This document shows, in pieces, positions 1-9,900 of a DNA stretch of 33,762 nt (its first letter is position 1; the number at the start of each line of letters is the position of its first letter). The DNA is from Saccoglossus kowalevskii (taxonomy: Eukaryota; Hemichordata; Enteropneusta; Harrimaniidae), in the NCBI RefSeq assembly GCF_000003605.2, contig NW_003111970.1, forward strand, positions 169,480 to 203,241. The letters are read 5' to 3'. The notes under the pieces were generated by a model, which was given only the letters and a program-made list of their open reading frames with translations, was not told where the DNA came from and searched no databases. The translations under genes and the position numbers were made by a program.

Positions 1-946
1 ACAAAAAATACTTGGGAAAGTCAACTCAGTTGTGTACCTAAGAATGGCAATGTAATTCCTATAAACGAGTCAATGAACGTAGTACATGGGTACTTTAAAT
101 AGTTAAATTTTTTTCAATTTTTCTATTGTTATTTTGGTTTATTTATGATGTATATATATTACATGTATATTATAATTGCGGCAAGTAAAACCAAGGAAAT
201 TGACATGCATGAATAAAAAACAAATCAAAATTAAAAAAATTGTTTTTAAAAGAATGGCGCCTGTACCCGAATTGTAATCGATTGGTTTAAGCTATGTAGC
301 CTCTGTAGCAAGCGTAACCTAGCTCTTATTTAATGCAGTGTCATCGGAAAATATTCGTCCAGTTAAGGCTGATTAATATGTAGTATGAAAGTTCTTGGAA
401 ATTGTTGATATTTTGTGAATAAAATATTGATATACAAGATCTGTACATAAAAATAGGATCTCGCACCCCTAATTAGATAAAAATGTGTTTACCTGTTCAA
501 TTATAAACGTGTTACTTTTTTTTAAAACTCAAGACAACAAAACAATAGCGCTTTAAGATCAATGTAATCCGCAATATGCAACCTCATTTGTCGTATATGT
601 ATTCGAAAATATCCCAAAGGCTCTTGTCGAACAGTAATCTATACTATGATGCAATGCATAGTATATATCCTTCAGTAAAAAAACGTACTCAAAATACAGC
701 TGCAAGAGTTATCAATCGTTGCAGGATGTCCGCTCATAACACACGTGTATTGTCATGCATTGGCCGATCTAACCTACTACACTTGATCTCATTTAAATGT
801 GTACTTTGAACACACTTTCAGTAACGAGTTTTAAGAATTAGATTGAGTATATTAAAAAAAATTTACTGATTCAGAAGACCTTTTTATTATAATTGTTTGC
901 ATTTGATTAGAATTCAGACTATCTATCTATATGCGTCTTTGATTAA

Positions 947-1047
947 TTGATTGATTGAATGAATGAATGAATGAATGAACGAACGAATGAATGAATGAAT
1001 GAATGAATGAATGAATGAATGAATGAATGAATGAATGAATGAATGAA
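947..1047. repeat. (TGAA)n microsatellite with GAAC interruption
   Basis: About 100 bp of TGAA/GAAT units, preceded by TGAT units and interrupted once by GAACGAACGAAT. It lies downstream of the Pax2/5/8 exons, or within intron 9 if the last exon is outside the window. Confidence 0.97.
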
Positions 1048-2868
1048 GCATTCACGTGTTTTGGATAGTTCGATACCCGAATGTTACAGTATTTGAACCA
1101 TAACCCAGCTCAGAAAAAGAATACGACCACCCGCACTACTGAGAACACCCATCAGTGTAAATTTACATCGGTACTCAAATTCAAGTTACGATTTGACACA
1201 ATCTGACCATTTCAGATCTTTGACTGTCATTCACCCTTTTGTTGAAAATATGATTTAGTTGGAGTCAACACTCGGGAAAGATGTTGCATTTTCAGGAAAT
1301 CAGGTTTTAGAAGTGAGTGAGAGTCAACTGATTTGCACAATATGATGATCATTTCAGTCAAATCTTGTAATGTATATACAAAATGTGTATATCACACATT
1401 ACATGTTTTTTCCATTCATGATTGTATTGTTAAAAAGGGGCAGTCTGTAACCGTACTACTGTCATCTTTATCGCATTTTTCACGCCATGTTGTCATTTCA
1501 AATCATCAAACCAAGTATTCAGACGGAATTTTGATTTATCTTGAATCATTCACTCGTAAAATGTAGTCTCATTATCTAAATATGAATTTATTATTATGAC
1601 TGAAGTTGGAATGTAAGAAAAGACAGTTCACGCATAAATCAACTGAATCTAGTGGCGGGTATCGTACGAGTACCCATAATGCATTGCGTTCCTACGTAAC
1701 GAGACAATTCCAGGGTAAAAAAAAAATCACATTATCAGAATAACAGCTTGACGTAGGCCATTTCGTATTCTGATGTGTTTATGTGTTGGGAACGTCTAGA
1801 AACTGTATAACAGAAACACACATGCATTTTGTGGTCGTCGCGCCACGCATGCGCGAGATATGACTCTCGTGTGAACACAGATAGCGAGTACAAACTGAGA
1901 CGTTGCCAAGTTTAATTAGGTATTTTTTAGGTGATTGGAAGGTATCGAATGAGTCACTGGCTGTAATAAGTGCCCCGGTCAAAACTCGTACTGGTGATTT
2001 ACATTACATTGGGTTTTGGGTAATGTTTATCAACACAAATGCGCGGCGCAACAACCACAGCCCTTTAAGATAACCAAACAAACCCTATCTTTGATGAGAA
2101 GACGTAGATTTATGGGTCATATTCTGAGTGTATCTTATTTCCACGCAGCCTTTCAAAATTGCAATTACAAACGAGATTACAAAGTCTTTATCACAGTCGT
2201 CAAAGAATTGAGCAAATGTCACCTCGACTCAAGATGCCGATATTCAGAAAGTGACTTGAAATGTATCTTACGTACGCAGGCACATTTCAAGCGCAAAGCA
2301 GGCGTCATTCGGATCACAAATTATACTTTCCTTATCGATGTCTTTGTCTTTGGCTAATATATTAATCTTTTCCTCATCCATCGGGATGATTTAGACAACC
2401 CCAAGAGACCATGTCACTGGGGTCGCAATGGCACTTCATTTGAAAACCTGACACACGTGAGACGCATATTTAGTGACAAACGAACTTTATTTTTAAAAGT
2501 TATTTCTTGATTTCCTTTAAAAGTGTACAACAGTTATTTTGTTTGATCCGGCTTGAACAAAACAGTAACGGTGGTTCGAATTAAAGAATGTGTACATACA
2601 TATATATATATTTATTTTAAACCAGAAGGTCGAAGGTAAGGATATTAGTGGGAATGACGTATAAGATCATTTGCATAGATATAAAAATGTTTATAATTAT
2701 TGGTCAATAATAATACTTATGGCCAGGCAACGGCATTGGTGCAGTTCAGCTGTTAGATTGTTGACGAGTAAACGATCGTCAATTCATGTTGGCAGGAAAG
2801 CAGAGCGTTACGGTTCAGCGGTAAATGGAAACGCAGATTGATAGAATTGTCACTGCACAGATAATAAA

Positions 2869-2881
2869 TTTCCCGCCAAAA
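2869..2881 (-). promoter_or_regulatory. E2F-like motif TTTTGGCGGGAAA, copy 1
   Basis: An exact copy on the minus strand (plus strand TTTCCCGCCAAAA). It matches the E2F/DP consensus TTTSSCGC. One of four exact copies in the window. Confidence 0.5.
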
Positions 2882-3802
2882 ATAAACCTCACAAAATCTC
2901 CAATTTCTAAGATGATTGTTACTAAATACATATGTACTTCATTGCTAAATCCGATTATATTAAAGATTAGTTTTTATCATAATTTAATTTAATTTCAGCT
3001 TTTATTACTTATACTGCTTATAAGACCGAACATTGAGCACAGAGCATTCTAAGCTTCGCGCCAATTTATTTGCATGTCGTTAATGTCCGAAAACAATGAC
3101 ATAAACCATAATTAAAGAGCGTTTCAGTCCACAATATTAAGTAGTACCCTTTTTTTTATAAATAGACAATGACGTCACAGCACTCATATTCATTCTAGTT
3201 TGTGTTCAGCCAATACAAACGTTGACTCATTTGTTCACGGCGCTATTGCACCGAACTGCACCTTGGGTTATTGCACTGTGCTGTTGTTAAGACACCAATC
3301 CATGTTGTTTATTTTTTGTGAATCCAAAAATATGCTAAATGATTTGCAGTTCAAATAATCGGAACTATCAAAGAATCATATAATATATATGTACTGCACA
3401 TCACAGCCATTTCTCATATTCCAAATATTACAAAATCAACACAATATTAGGCAAAAAAATGAGATCACGTGCCATTCGCACAGTTGCGATGTACAATACA
3501 GACAAATAATAGACTGTTCAAAACAGACTTTGGAAACAATTGAATACACGAATTTAATGATTCTATAATATATTCATGCTTTTGTTTGCTGATGAATGAC
3601 ATATTTGTCGTCAACAAACCATTCTCTGACGGTACACAGGAGCATCCAGACAGCTTGGTCACTCTCTTCTGACGTATACTTCCGAGGAATGCAGCTTTCC
3701 AACATATGCTCGCTGAGAGGTGTTACAACAGCCGAATATATTCAAGTCTTGCTCAAAAATATAACAACATTGTTCAAAATAGTGCGTTAATCTGAAAACA
3801 TA

Positions 3803-3815
3803 TTTTGGCGGGAAA
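3803..3815 (+). promoter_or_regulatory. E2F-like motif TTTTGGCGGGAAA, copy 2
   Basis: An exact copy. With its left flank it shares ATATTTTGGCGGGAAA (16 bp) with copy 3. Confidence 0.5.
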
Positions 3816-4643
3816 CGATATGGTATGGGCACATCGTGTGATTGTTTGTTATTTGACTTCACGACTGCAACTTTCATTAAGTACATCTTAAATATTTTGC
3901 TACTTGGCAGTGGCGTCATGATTTCAGTATCAAGTTTTGTTAACAAATCCAGACCGAATAATTCGTGAGGTAATGTTTTCAACAACATAAAAATAAAATA
4001 ACTGTATAAAATTAGAGTAAAGTAAGCTGGGAATAAAAAACTGAATAATTATTACCATAATGAAGAATATAATAATTGAAACAAAAAGCTCAAAATCGAA
4101 CAATAATTTCGTTGCAACTGTTAAAAAAGAACAGTAATAAATCGGGTGGGATAATATACATTGGCAGTTTCCATGGCAACGACATGGATTTAATGGCACT
4201 GATTCAAGCTACCTTATAACGGCAAGATCACTGCTTTTGAGTTTGTGTAAAAACTACATAAATTGAGAGTTCATTTTTAGCACTAAGGCATCTCTCGAGT
4301 TGCTCTTATCTTGACTATACCGTGGCCCCGTGGTCACGTGAACCGTGGTGTATTATGCCCGGATTACAACAGCAGAGTGATAAAATCCATCCCATAATAT
4401 CCAATTAACTTGCAATGATTGTTCAGTGCAGCAAATTAAAATAAATCCAGGCATTTATTGCTGAGTCATATCTTCACCATGCGATCATGAACAAGTTCTA
4501 TCTGCAATGAAAAGATACAAAGCTAATTAGAGACAATAAGTCCGCATATCTTTATTTTTGTGCCTACAATAAAGATAAAGTTAAAAATCAACCCTGTACG
4601 CATGCGCATACTTCTTCTCATTATTCAATTTTAAACACGGAAC

Positions 4644-4940
4644 ATGGCGTTATATGATGACATGTTTAAAGCTGTTTTCTCTTCATCGCGCCGTGATCAT
4701 GGTTTACATAGAGAGAGTATTATTTTAAATCTCTCGGATTTGTCGTTTCGTCTACAATTTGTCTATGATTCCTCCGCCGCATTTGACACCCCTTTGAAAA
4801 TTGTGTTTGAACTTCCGGTCACGCTATCCAATTCCTGTAAACGTGAATGCTATGTGACTGTATGTAAATGTGTCATACATGCATTTGACACTGAGTGTAT
4901 CTACCTGTGTGACTGCCTATCTATGTGTCTATATGTTTGA
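4644..4940 (+). CDS. unrecognised plus-strand ORF with promoter-like upstream motif (hypothetical)
   Basis: This 98-codon ORF starts in a good context (CGGAACATGGCG; A at -3, G at +4). It lies 36 nt after an NRF1-like palindrome, ACGCATGCGCAT (4598-4609), and the start itself resembles a YY1-type ATGGCG initiator. It begins MALYDDMFKAVFSSSRRDHG, and the first 65 or so residues look more protein-like than the Cys-rich end. I recognise no family. It could be the first exon of an antisense or convergent gene, with the true exon ending earlier at a donor; no clear donor or following exon was found. Chance remains the more likely explanation. Confidence 0.2.
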   Translation: MALYDDMFKAVFSSSRRDHGLHRESIILNLSDLSFRLQFVYDSSAAFDTPLKIVFELPVTLSNSCKRECYVTVCKCVIHAFDTECIYLCDCLSMCLYV

Positions 4941-4947
4941 CACTCAC

Positions 4948-5070
4948 TGAGAAGTCCTGTCGATCCATATCGCGACCAGGCATCACTGTAGTGACTCGAC
5001 ATGCTGGACATCGAAGAATACTGCGCATGCGTATACGGAACAGACGAGAATTGCGTTGAGTAGTCAGTTG
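4948..5070 (-). CDS. pax2/5/8: Pax2/5/8 exon 9: C-terminal inhibitory region, penultimate exon
   Basis: This exon encodes residues 427-467 plus one base: TDYSTQFSSVPYTHAQYSS, then MSSMSSHYSDAWSRYGSTGLL. It matches vertebrate PAX2 [20 protein letters not shown] followed by FSNPALL, including the order Pro-Tyr-x-His-x-Gln-Tyr and the Ala-Trp pair. The acceptor is TTTATTTCAG|CA and the donor CTCA|GTGAGT is near-perfect. In vertebrate PAX2 the last coding junction also falls just after ALL, so a further exon corresponding to SPYYYS...YDRH is expected. If the donor were not used, the frame would run 15 more codons to a stop at about 4901. An NRF1-type GCGCATGCG lies inside the exon near 5031-5040. 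Confidence 0.93.
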
Positions 5071-5209
5071 CTGAAATAAATACAAAAAAAATAAAATACA
5101 TGTCATTAAATAAAATCGATTTCCATCTAAGCGTAACATATCAAACTGAGAAACATTGTGTGCCATTATAATACTGTAATTTCCAGAAGACGTGCGTCAT
5201 CATCAACCC

Positions 5210-5222
5210 TTTCCCGCCAAAA
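5210..5222 (-). promoter_or_regulatory. E2F-like motif TTTTGGCGGGAAA, copy 3
   Basis: An exact copy on the minus strand, inside intron 8 of Pax2/5/8, 140 nt before exon 9. Confidence 0.5.
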
Positions 5223-5583
5223 TATTTCCCTCGACTCTATTTTGAGAAAAGTGACAGTCGAGTATTACAATTAAATAGTTTAAACGAACAATATCAATAA
5301 ACTCTAGAGTACCCATCTACATATACAAATTCAGAAAATGCACTGTATTTGTTTGTCTATTAAAACGACTATTAATTAAGTAATTAATTATTCCCTGTGT
5401 TCAATTTCAATATTTTTAATAAATGGAATCTATTATGAAATTAATTAAATCCATATAAACATGTAAAAATACAATAGAAATTAATGCTCTACAGTCTATG
5501 GTTGATATTGTACGGAATCTGTATAGTATCTGTGTATTCATGTCTGTATGTATAACGCTCCAATTAATTGCATTAATACTCAC

Positions 5584-5724
5584 GTTCCCTGGCTGAATAT
5601 GAAGCTGATGCATGTGGTAGAACTAAAGGTGGCACAAGTCCAGACATCGTACTTGATGGGTAACTGCTCTGTGCTGCCGCTGCTGGCGGATACCCGTGAA
5701 TGCCGCTCATATCACGTGATTGAC
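5584..5724 (-). CDS. pax2/5/8: Pax2/5/8 exon 8: Pro/Ala/Ser-rich region
   Basis: This exon encodes residues 380-427. It reads QSRDMSGIHGYPPAAAAQSS, then YPSSTMSGLVPP and LVLPHASASYSARE. The run YPSSTMSGLVP aligns well with vertebrate PAX2 YPTSTLAGMVP, and the preceding RDMSGIHGYPP with RDMASTTLPGYPP. This gives solid homology support for a weakly constrained region. The acceptor is ATCCCTTTAG|GT and the donor GAAC|GTGAGT, phase 1 at both ends (141 nt), so a clean in-frame skip is possible. The exon contains a CACGTG hexamer at 5713-5718. Confidence 0.93.
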
Positions 5725-6015
5725 CTAAAGGGATAAAGAGAGTGAGTATTTTTTTTCTGTCAGATATAATTTACCTTCTCTCCCCGATCCTCCCGGAAGA
5801 AATTAAATATAATGTCCAACTTGAATAGAAATTGAAAACGATTGATAGTAGTCAAGTGATATTGCCTTGTGTTATGGGTAGTTATGCAAATGAGTCACAT
5901 CAATGCAGTAAATCGATTCTAACTTTATAACTATCTAAAAATATATGCGTTGTGTTTTTTTCTTGAAAAATAGTCATTCCGTAACTTTGGAAGAGATAAT
6001 TGTAAAAACAATTAC

Positions 6016-6213
6016 CTGAGTACTGTCCAACTTGAAATCCACTGGGTGGATTGGCGGGTGGTAACTGTGGCAACGATGGCCTATCTGTCATGTATCCTGA
6101 CATGTTGTTATTGGACGCCACAGGTTGTAACACAGTTAATGTTGTAGGACCGGAAGTAGTAGCTTCCATCTTGAGATTTGATTGCGGGGATGGATTTCCA
6201 CCAATACATGATC
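6016..6213 (-). CDS. pax2/5/8: Pax2/5/8 exon 7: variable proline/serine region
   Basis: This exon encodes residues 314-380. It reads SCIGGNPSPQSNLKMEATTS, then GPTTLTVLQPVASNNNMSGY and MTDRPSLPQLPPANPPSG, ending FQVGQYSG. It is a low-complexity Ser/Thr/Pro/Asn region without a named domain, in the place of the poorly conserved activation domain of other Pax2/5/8 proteins. The acceptor is TTTTATTTTTAG and the donor CAG|GTAATT, both phase 1. The preceding intron is only 92 nt. Because exons 7 and 8 both begin and end in phase 1, either can be skipped without a frameshift, a layout that suits the extensive alternative splicing known for this class. Confidence 0.9.
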
Positions 6214-6305
6214 CTAAAAATAAAATACAAATTTACTTTAGGTTTATTTCTTGATTTCCAAAAATAAAATATTATATGTGTGTAAGTCTCTTTAATTGTA
6301 TTCAC

Positions 6306-6438
6306 CTGTTTGATATGGCGATGGGATTGGTTGTTGCGGCGGCGAGTGGACCATTCGATCAATGGATGGTTTCACGTCTTGTATCATAGAAACAGGAGCC
6401 AAAGGTGAGAGTGTCTGATATCCTTGGTTGGCAGATTG
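6306..6438 (-). CDS. pax2/5/8: Pax2/5/8 exon 6: transactivation region
   Basis: This exon encodes residues 270-314. It starts in phase 0 with QSANQGYQTLSPLAPVSMIQ, continues DVKPSIDRMVHSPPQ and ends QPIPSPYQT. The composition is Gln/Pro/Ser-rich, as expected for the activation region after the homeodomain remnant. The order YQTLSPL...DVKPS resembles the vertebrate PAX2 stretch YSLPALTPGLDEVKSS. The donor is ACAG|GTGAAT. The acceptor is TTTATTTACAG: its pyrimidine tract is the end of a (TTTA)n microsatellite filling most of intron 5, so the splice site is built from simple repeat. The open frame and both phases support the exon, although conservation is modest. Confidence 0.88.
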
Positions 6439-6441
6439 CTG

Positions 6442-6524
<83 letters not shown>

Positions 6525-6714
6525 ATTAATTAATTAATTAATTAATTAATTAATTAATCAATCAATCAATCAATGAATAAATGAATAAATGAATAAATAA
6601 ATAAATAAATAAATAAAAATATTGTCAATCAAAATCGATGGCTCATTTGTACTGTTATGTTTATATGTGTTGTTTCGCAAAATTAAATACGTCAACAAAA
6701 CATATGAACCTTAC
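6439..6714 (-). other. intron 5 of Pax2/5/8, dominated by microsatellite
   Basis: Of 276 nt, about 177 are tetranucleotide repeat (separate entry). The donor is GAG|GTAAGG and the acceptor TTTATTTACAG. The non-repeat part is about 100 nt next to exon 5, so branch point and pyrimidine-tract functions must lie in or beside the repeat. Confidence 0.9.
6441..6617. repeat. compound tetranucleotide microsatellite (TAAA/TTAA/TCAA/TGAA)
   Basis: Plus strand: (TAAA)n from about 6441 to 6525, then (TTAA)n to about 6557, (TCAA)n to about 6573, alternating TGAA/TAAA units, and TAAA again to 6617. The mixed blocks suggest stepwise point mutation and re-expansion. On the coding strand it reads TTTA and runs up to the CAG of the exon 6 acceptor. 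Confidence 0.97.
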
Positions 6715-6935
6715 CTCGTTTTTCTGTATTACGTCATCTCTTCCATATGCATTTTTCACTATCATATCGTCATGGTAATTGCCGGTAGAAGCCGACTCAG
6801 GAAAGTGCGATCTATCAAAAGCTTTTTCTAGCGCCTCAATTTGTTCCGACGTGTATGTCGGTCTACTGCGTTTTCTCGAGTCGTTCTCCATCGCCGGTGA
6901 ACTGATGACGCCATTTGCTTGGCTCTCGTGGTGAT
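6715..6935 (-). CDS. pax2/5/8: Pax2/5/8 exon 5: partial homeodomain
   Basis: This exon encodes residues 196-269. After DHHESQANGVISSPAMENDS comes RKRSRPTYTSEQIEALEKAF and then DRSHFPE, which is the N-terminal arm and first helix of a homeodomain (residues 216-241). The chain then leaves the homeodomain fold, with no WFXN recognition helix. This truncation is the normal Pax2/5/8 condition and not a local deletion; in vertebrates the remnant contacts TBP and RB. The acceptor is ATCACCTAG|AT in phase 1, joining the G from exon 4 to make Asp196. The donor is GAG|GTAAGG in phase 0. The downstream segment GNYHDDMIVKNAYGRDDVIQ has no match that I recognise. Confidence 0.95.
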
Positions 6936-9900
6936 CTAGGTGATTAAAACGAGGATGAAAATTAAATGTAAGGTTATAAAAGAATAAAAGTGATCTGGAC
7001 ACGAATACTAAAAATGTCATGACAAACTAAACTGTATTTTCCATCATATTCCGATCTTTTAAATACATCTAAAAAAGATAAACACTCTACATTGTCTTAA
7101 GCCCGTAAATGGACCCCCAAATCCCAAATGTGCCTTCATTATTATCGTCGATTTACGACCCGTGTAACGGTAGCTACAATATGATTATTCGTCTGTCAGC
7201 GAGAAGTTGATACCATATTTATTTTCAATTCGTCGAAAGCGCTCACATTGTCTATATGCAAATAGCGCACCTGTGCTGTCACGTGCGTTTTTTCATCCAA
7301 TGACATTGTACTCTGGATTCCTAGCATGTCTCGTGTTGGGATTAAAAAGAAACTCACACGGTGTACGCGAGAGAATTAACTGTCACGGTTTATTTGTTTA
7401 TCGATGCCTTTCATTTCAGGTACGACATGCATTCTAAGGAGAAATGATAATATCTCCGGAAATGTGCCCTGTCGGGGTTTCATCGGTTCCGTGCACCCGA
7501 CGCCCACATAACAGTCGACTGGAAAGAGGCATTTCCGGGGGATACAGTCTCCAGTGAACTGGTAGATGCTTTGGCACGTTACAACCGCCGGTGTTAGCTT
7601 TGGGATACATCAAAATGCTGGGCAGTCGAGAGGACATTATCTCAACTTTAAAAAAAAATAGAAAGTTTGAGAAGCTAATTTTCTTTGAATTCAACTAATT
7701 CTAAGAGTGGAAATATGAGTTTGAGTGATATTATTAATATCGGTGAGTGGATTGGTAAGACGGAGCCAATTTGGTGTGTAGGTCTTTGGAGATGCAGCGG
7801 ACACCACCAATTGGACACGCATGGATTGCAACGTGAACTCACTTATTACCGTGGTTAATTTGGGCAGTCGGACGGTGATATATCAAGCAACTGAGCCCGG
7901 CAGATTGATTACTGTATCACATGATATAATTTATCTTTCTATCCTAAACTTTAATCAATACACTTGCTACCCTATATCACTATCAACAGTTCAACGTGTA
8001 ATGGCCATCATCGTGGAGACACAGGGGACGAACGAAAGAACAACATGATGAGTTGCCGATTTTCGCAAACCTGACGGCTGCACACAATCCAACGATCCGC
8101 CATCATCTGCCGGGATGTCTCACATTTCCCCTATCAAAACTCGCGTGGGAATGAAACAAAAATTCGAATTCCGTGTGTTTGAAGTCCAGATTAACATTAG
8201 GTATATTTCAAGTTCGGTATTTGTATGATAATTTGAACTCAAAAGGCCGATCCGTTGATAAACTTATTAATAACAGCCCAGAACACGTATTTAGAATGGC
8301 CCTTAGTAATAAAGGACGGCAACGCATTATTAACTACGGCGTATGAAATGTATCCGTTAAATTCACACCGAAATTGACAAAATGTATGTAAACAAAGAAG
8401 GAAAGCTGATAGAGGGGTCAAAGGCTGAACTACGCACTCGTATATGCGATATCTTCACAGTATCAACTTTAATTGTTAACATGGTTCATACGCCACAGTT
8501 TACGTAGCAATGATATCGAGCCCGATCACAATAAAAACAAGTAAACCCAACGGATCGGTCCTCCTTATTAGTTTATAGCGGAATCGTGGAGTGCAAGGTA
8601 TATTAGGTGAGGTAAAACGGCCCCATGAGATCCACTGTGAATACAAGGGCGAATGTATTTGGACTGACTTGTAAACTTAATGAGTGTTTTATTTCTATCT
8701 TGGGGACCTTGCGAAAACACTAATAGTTCAGCGAAGAGGATCGCTTCTTATGTACACGCCTGTGCTTCCTCATAGCCGTATCACGCAATTTGTTCCGTCC
8801 ATTTTGATTAAGTCTCGGCGTCATGAAAACGTTTGTTGATTAAAGACGACGTTTTCACTGAACCTGTTCTCACAGTTTATCGTCAGGTACTAATCATTCA
8901 AAGTGGGCTAATAATTGATTGTTGTTATTTATCCTGATATATAAATGTTTGGATAGCGCGTGGAGTCAAGTAAACCCGTCTAGAGGACAAACATAATCTT
9001 TTCCCCATATGTGGCACGGCACGTACAGTGAACGCGCTGACGGATTTTACAAAATAATATTTTATAGCTAGAAGTCACTTCGTCATAAAGATGATAAGTA
9101 TAATCGTAATTATGATGCAGTTAATAAAATAGTATTTAGCGACATAAGTATTGAAGCATGTGTGTGGCTAGCTTGGCGTTGAAAAGCGACAGATGTCTGG
9201 GTAATTGGGGATCGAGTTCCCTCGCTTTGCTATCACTTCCGGTATTGCTTTTACCCCTTTGCTTCGGCACATTTTCTCGGTAATAATTTCTATTTGTCCA
9301 AACTTTTCACAACTTCGTCTAAACAATATTGATTGTGTTCTATAAGCTCTTTGAATGCAATTATTTTTCCCGCCCAAATTTTAATGGAACATTATTTGTT
9401 AAATTAGTAAGTATTTTTCTTTAATTTCTTCTGGGCTAAATTGAAATGAATTTTCTTTGGATACATATCTCGATAAATATTTTGAAAGAAATGTGTAAAA
9501 TATTATGTGAATTTATTTTGTGGAAGTGAATAGAAGTTGGCTTTGGCACTGAAATCCACTGAGACAAATTTATTAGTGCGACGCTATATAAAAGCATGAC
9601 CATCTTAAGACCGGGGTGATTTCGCATCGCTTTGGTTTCAAGTTGAAGACCAAATTGTACTTGTTACAAACATGAATTCGACTTATTTAGGCATTGTGTC
9701 AGTCTGCTTGTTTGTGATGGGATAAGTCAACTGAAACAAAAAACGCGAAACGAATTTGCTTAAAAATTCAAGCCTACAAAGACCGGTTAAATTAAACAGG
9801 TCCAGTATTTTCCACTAGCGCGTTAAACACTGCTGTTTTCGTCATAAATTTGCTTATGCGACGGCGGGCGAACGTCCATCCCCAGGAGATCAGCTCGCAT

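Larger units (their letters stand above)
1..4943. other. 3' flank or intron 9 of Pax2/5/8, no recognised gene
   Basis: Below exon 9 no gene is identified. The terminal Pax2/5/8 exon (expected to resemble SPYYYS...YDRH) was searched for on the minus strand and not found. Contents noted: a TGAA microsatellite, two exact copies of the E2F-like 13-mer (2869-2881, 3803-3815), NRF1-like palindromes at about 1845 and 4597, CACGTG at 742, 1053, 2454, 3466 and 4335, and a plus-strand ORF from 4644 with a favourable start context. The small ORFs elsewhere have no recognisable similarity. Confidence 0.6.

Noticed and set aside
2570-2590. GGTTCGAATT as a tRNA B box
   Set aside because: There is no matching T-stem, A box or acceptor stem around it.
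2695-2760. Sense-strand TATTATTAT (YYY) as the missing SPYYY terminal exon
   Set aside because: The frame with YYY is closed by TGA just after the only nearby acceptor-like AG, and the phase does not fit exon 9.
4485-4501. Calling the tiny exon (NRTCS, stop) as the terminal coding exon
   Set aside because: The acceptor and nearby AATAAA are attractive, but the peptide has no similarity to any known Pax2/5/8 end. It is kept only as a hypothesis in the findings.
9240-9285. TTTGCTTCGGCACATTTTC as a U6 snRNA fragment
   Set aside because: Only the short GCTTCGGCA-like core matches; the rest of U6, including the ACAGAG region, is absent.
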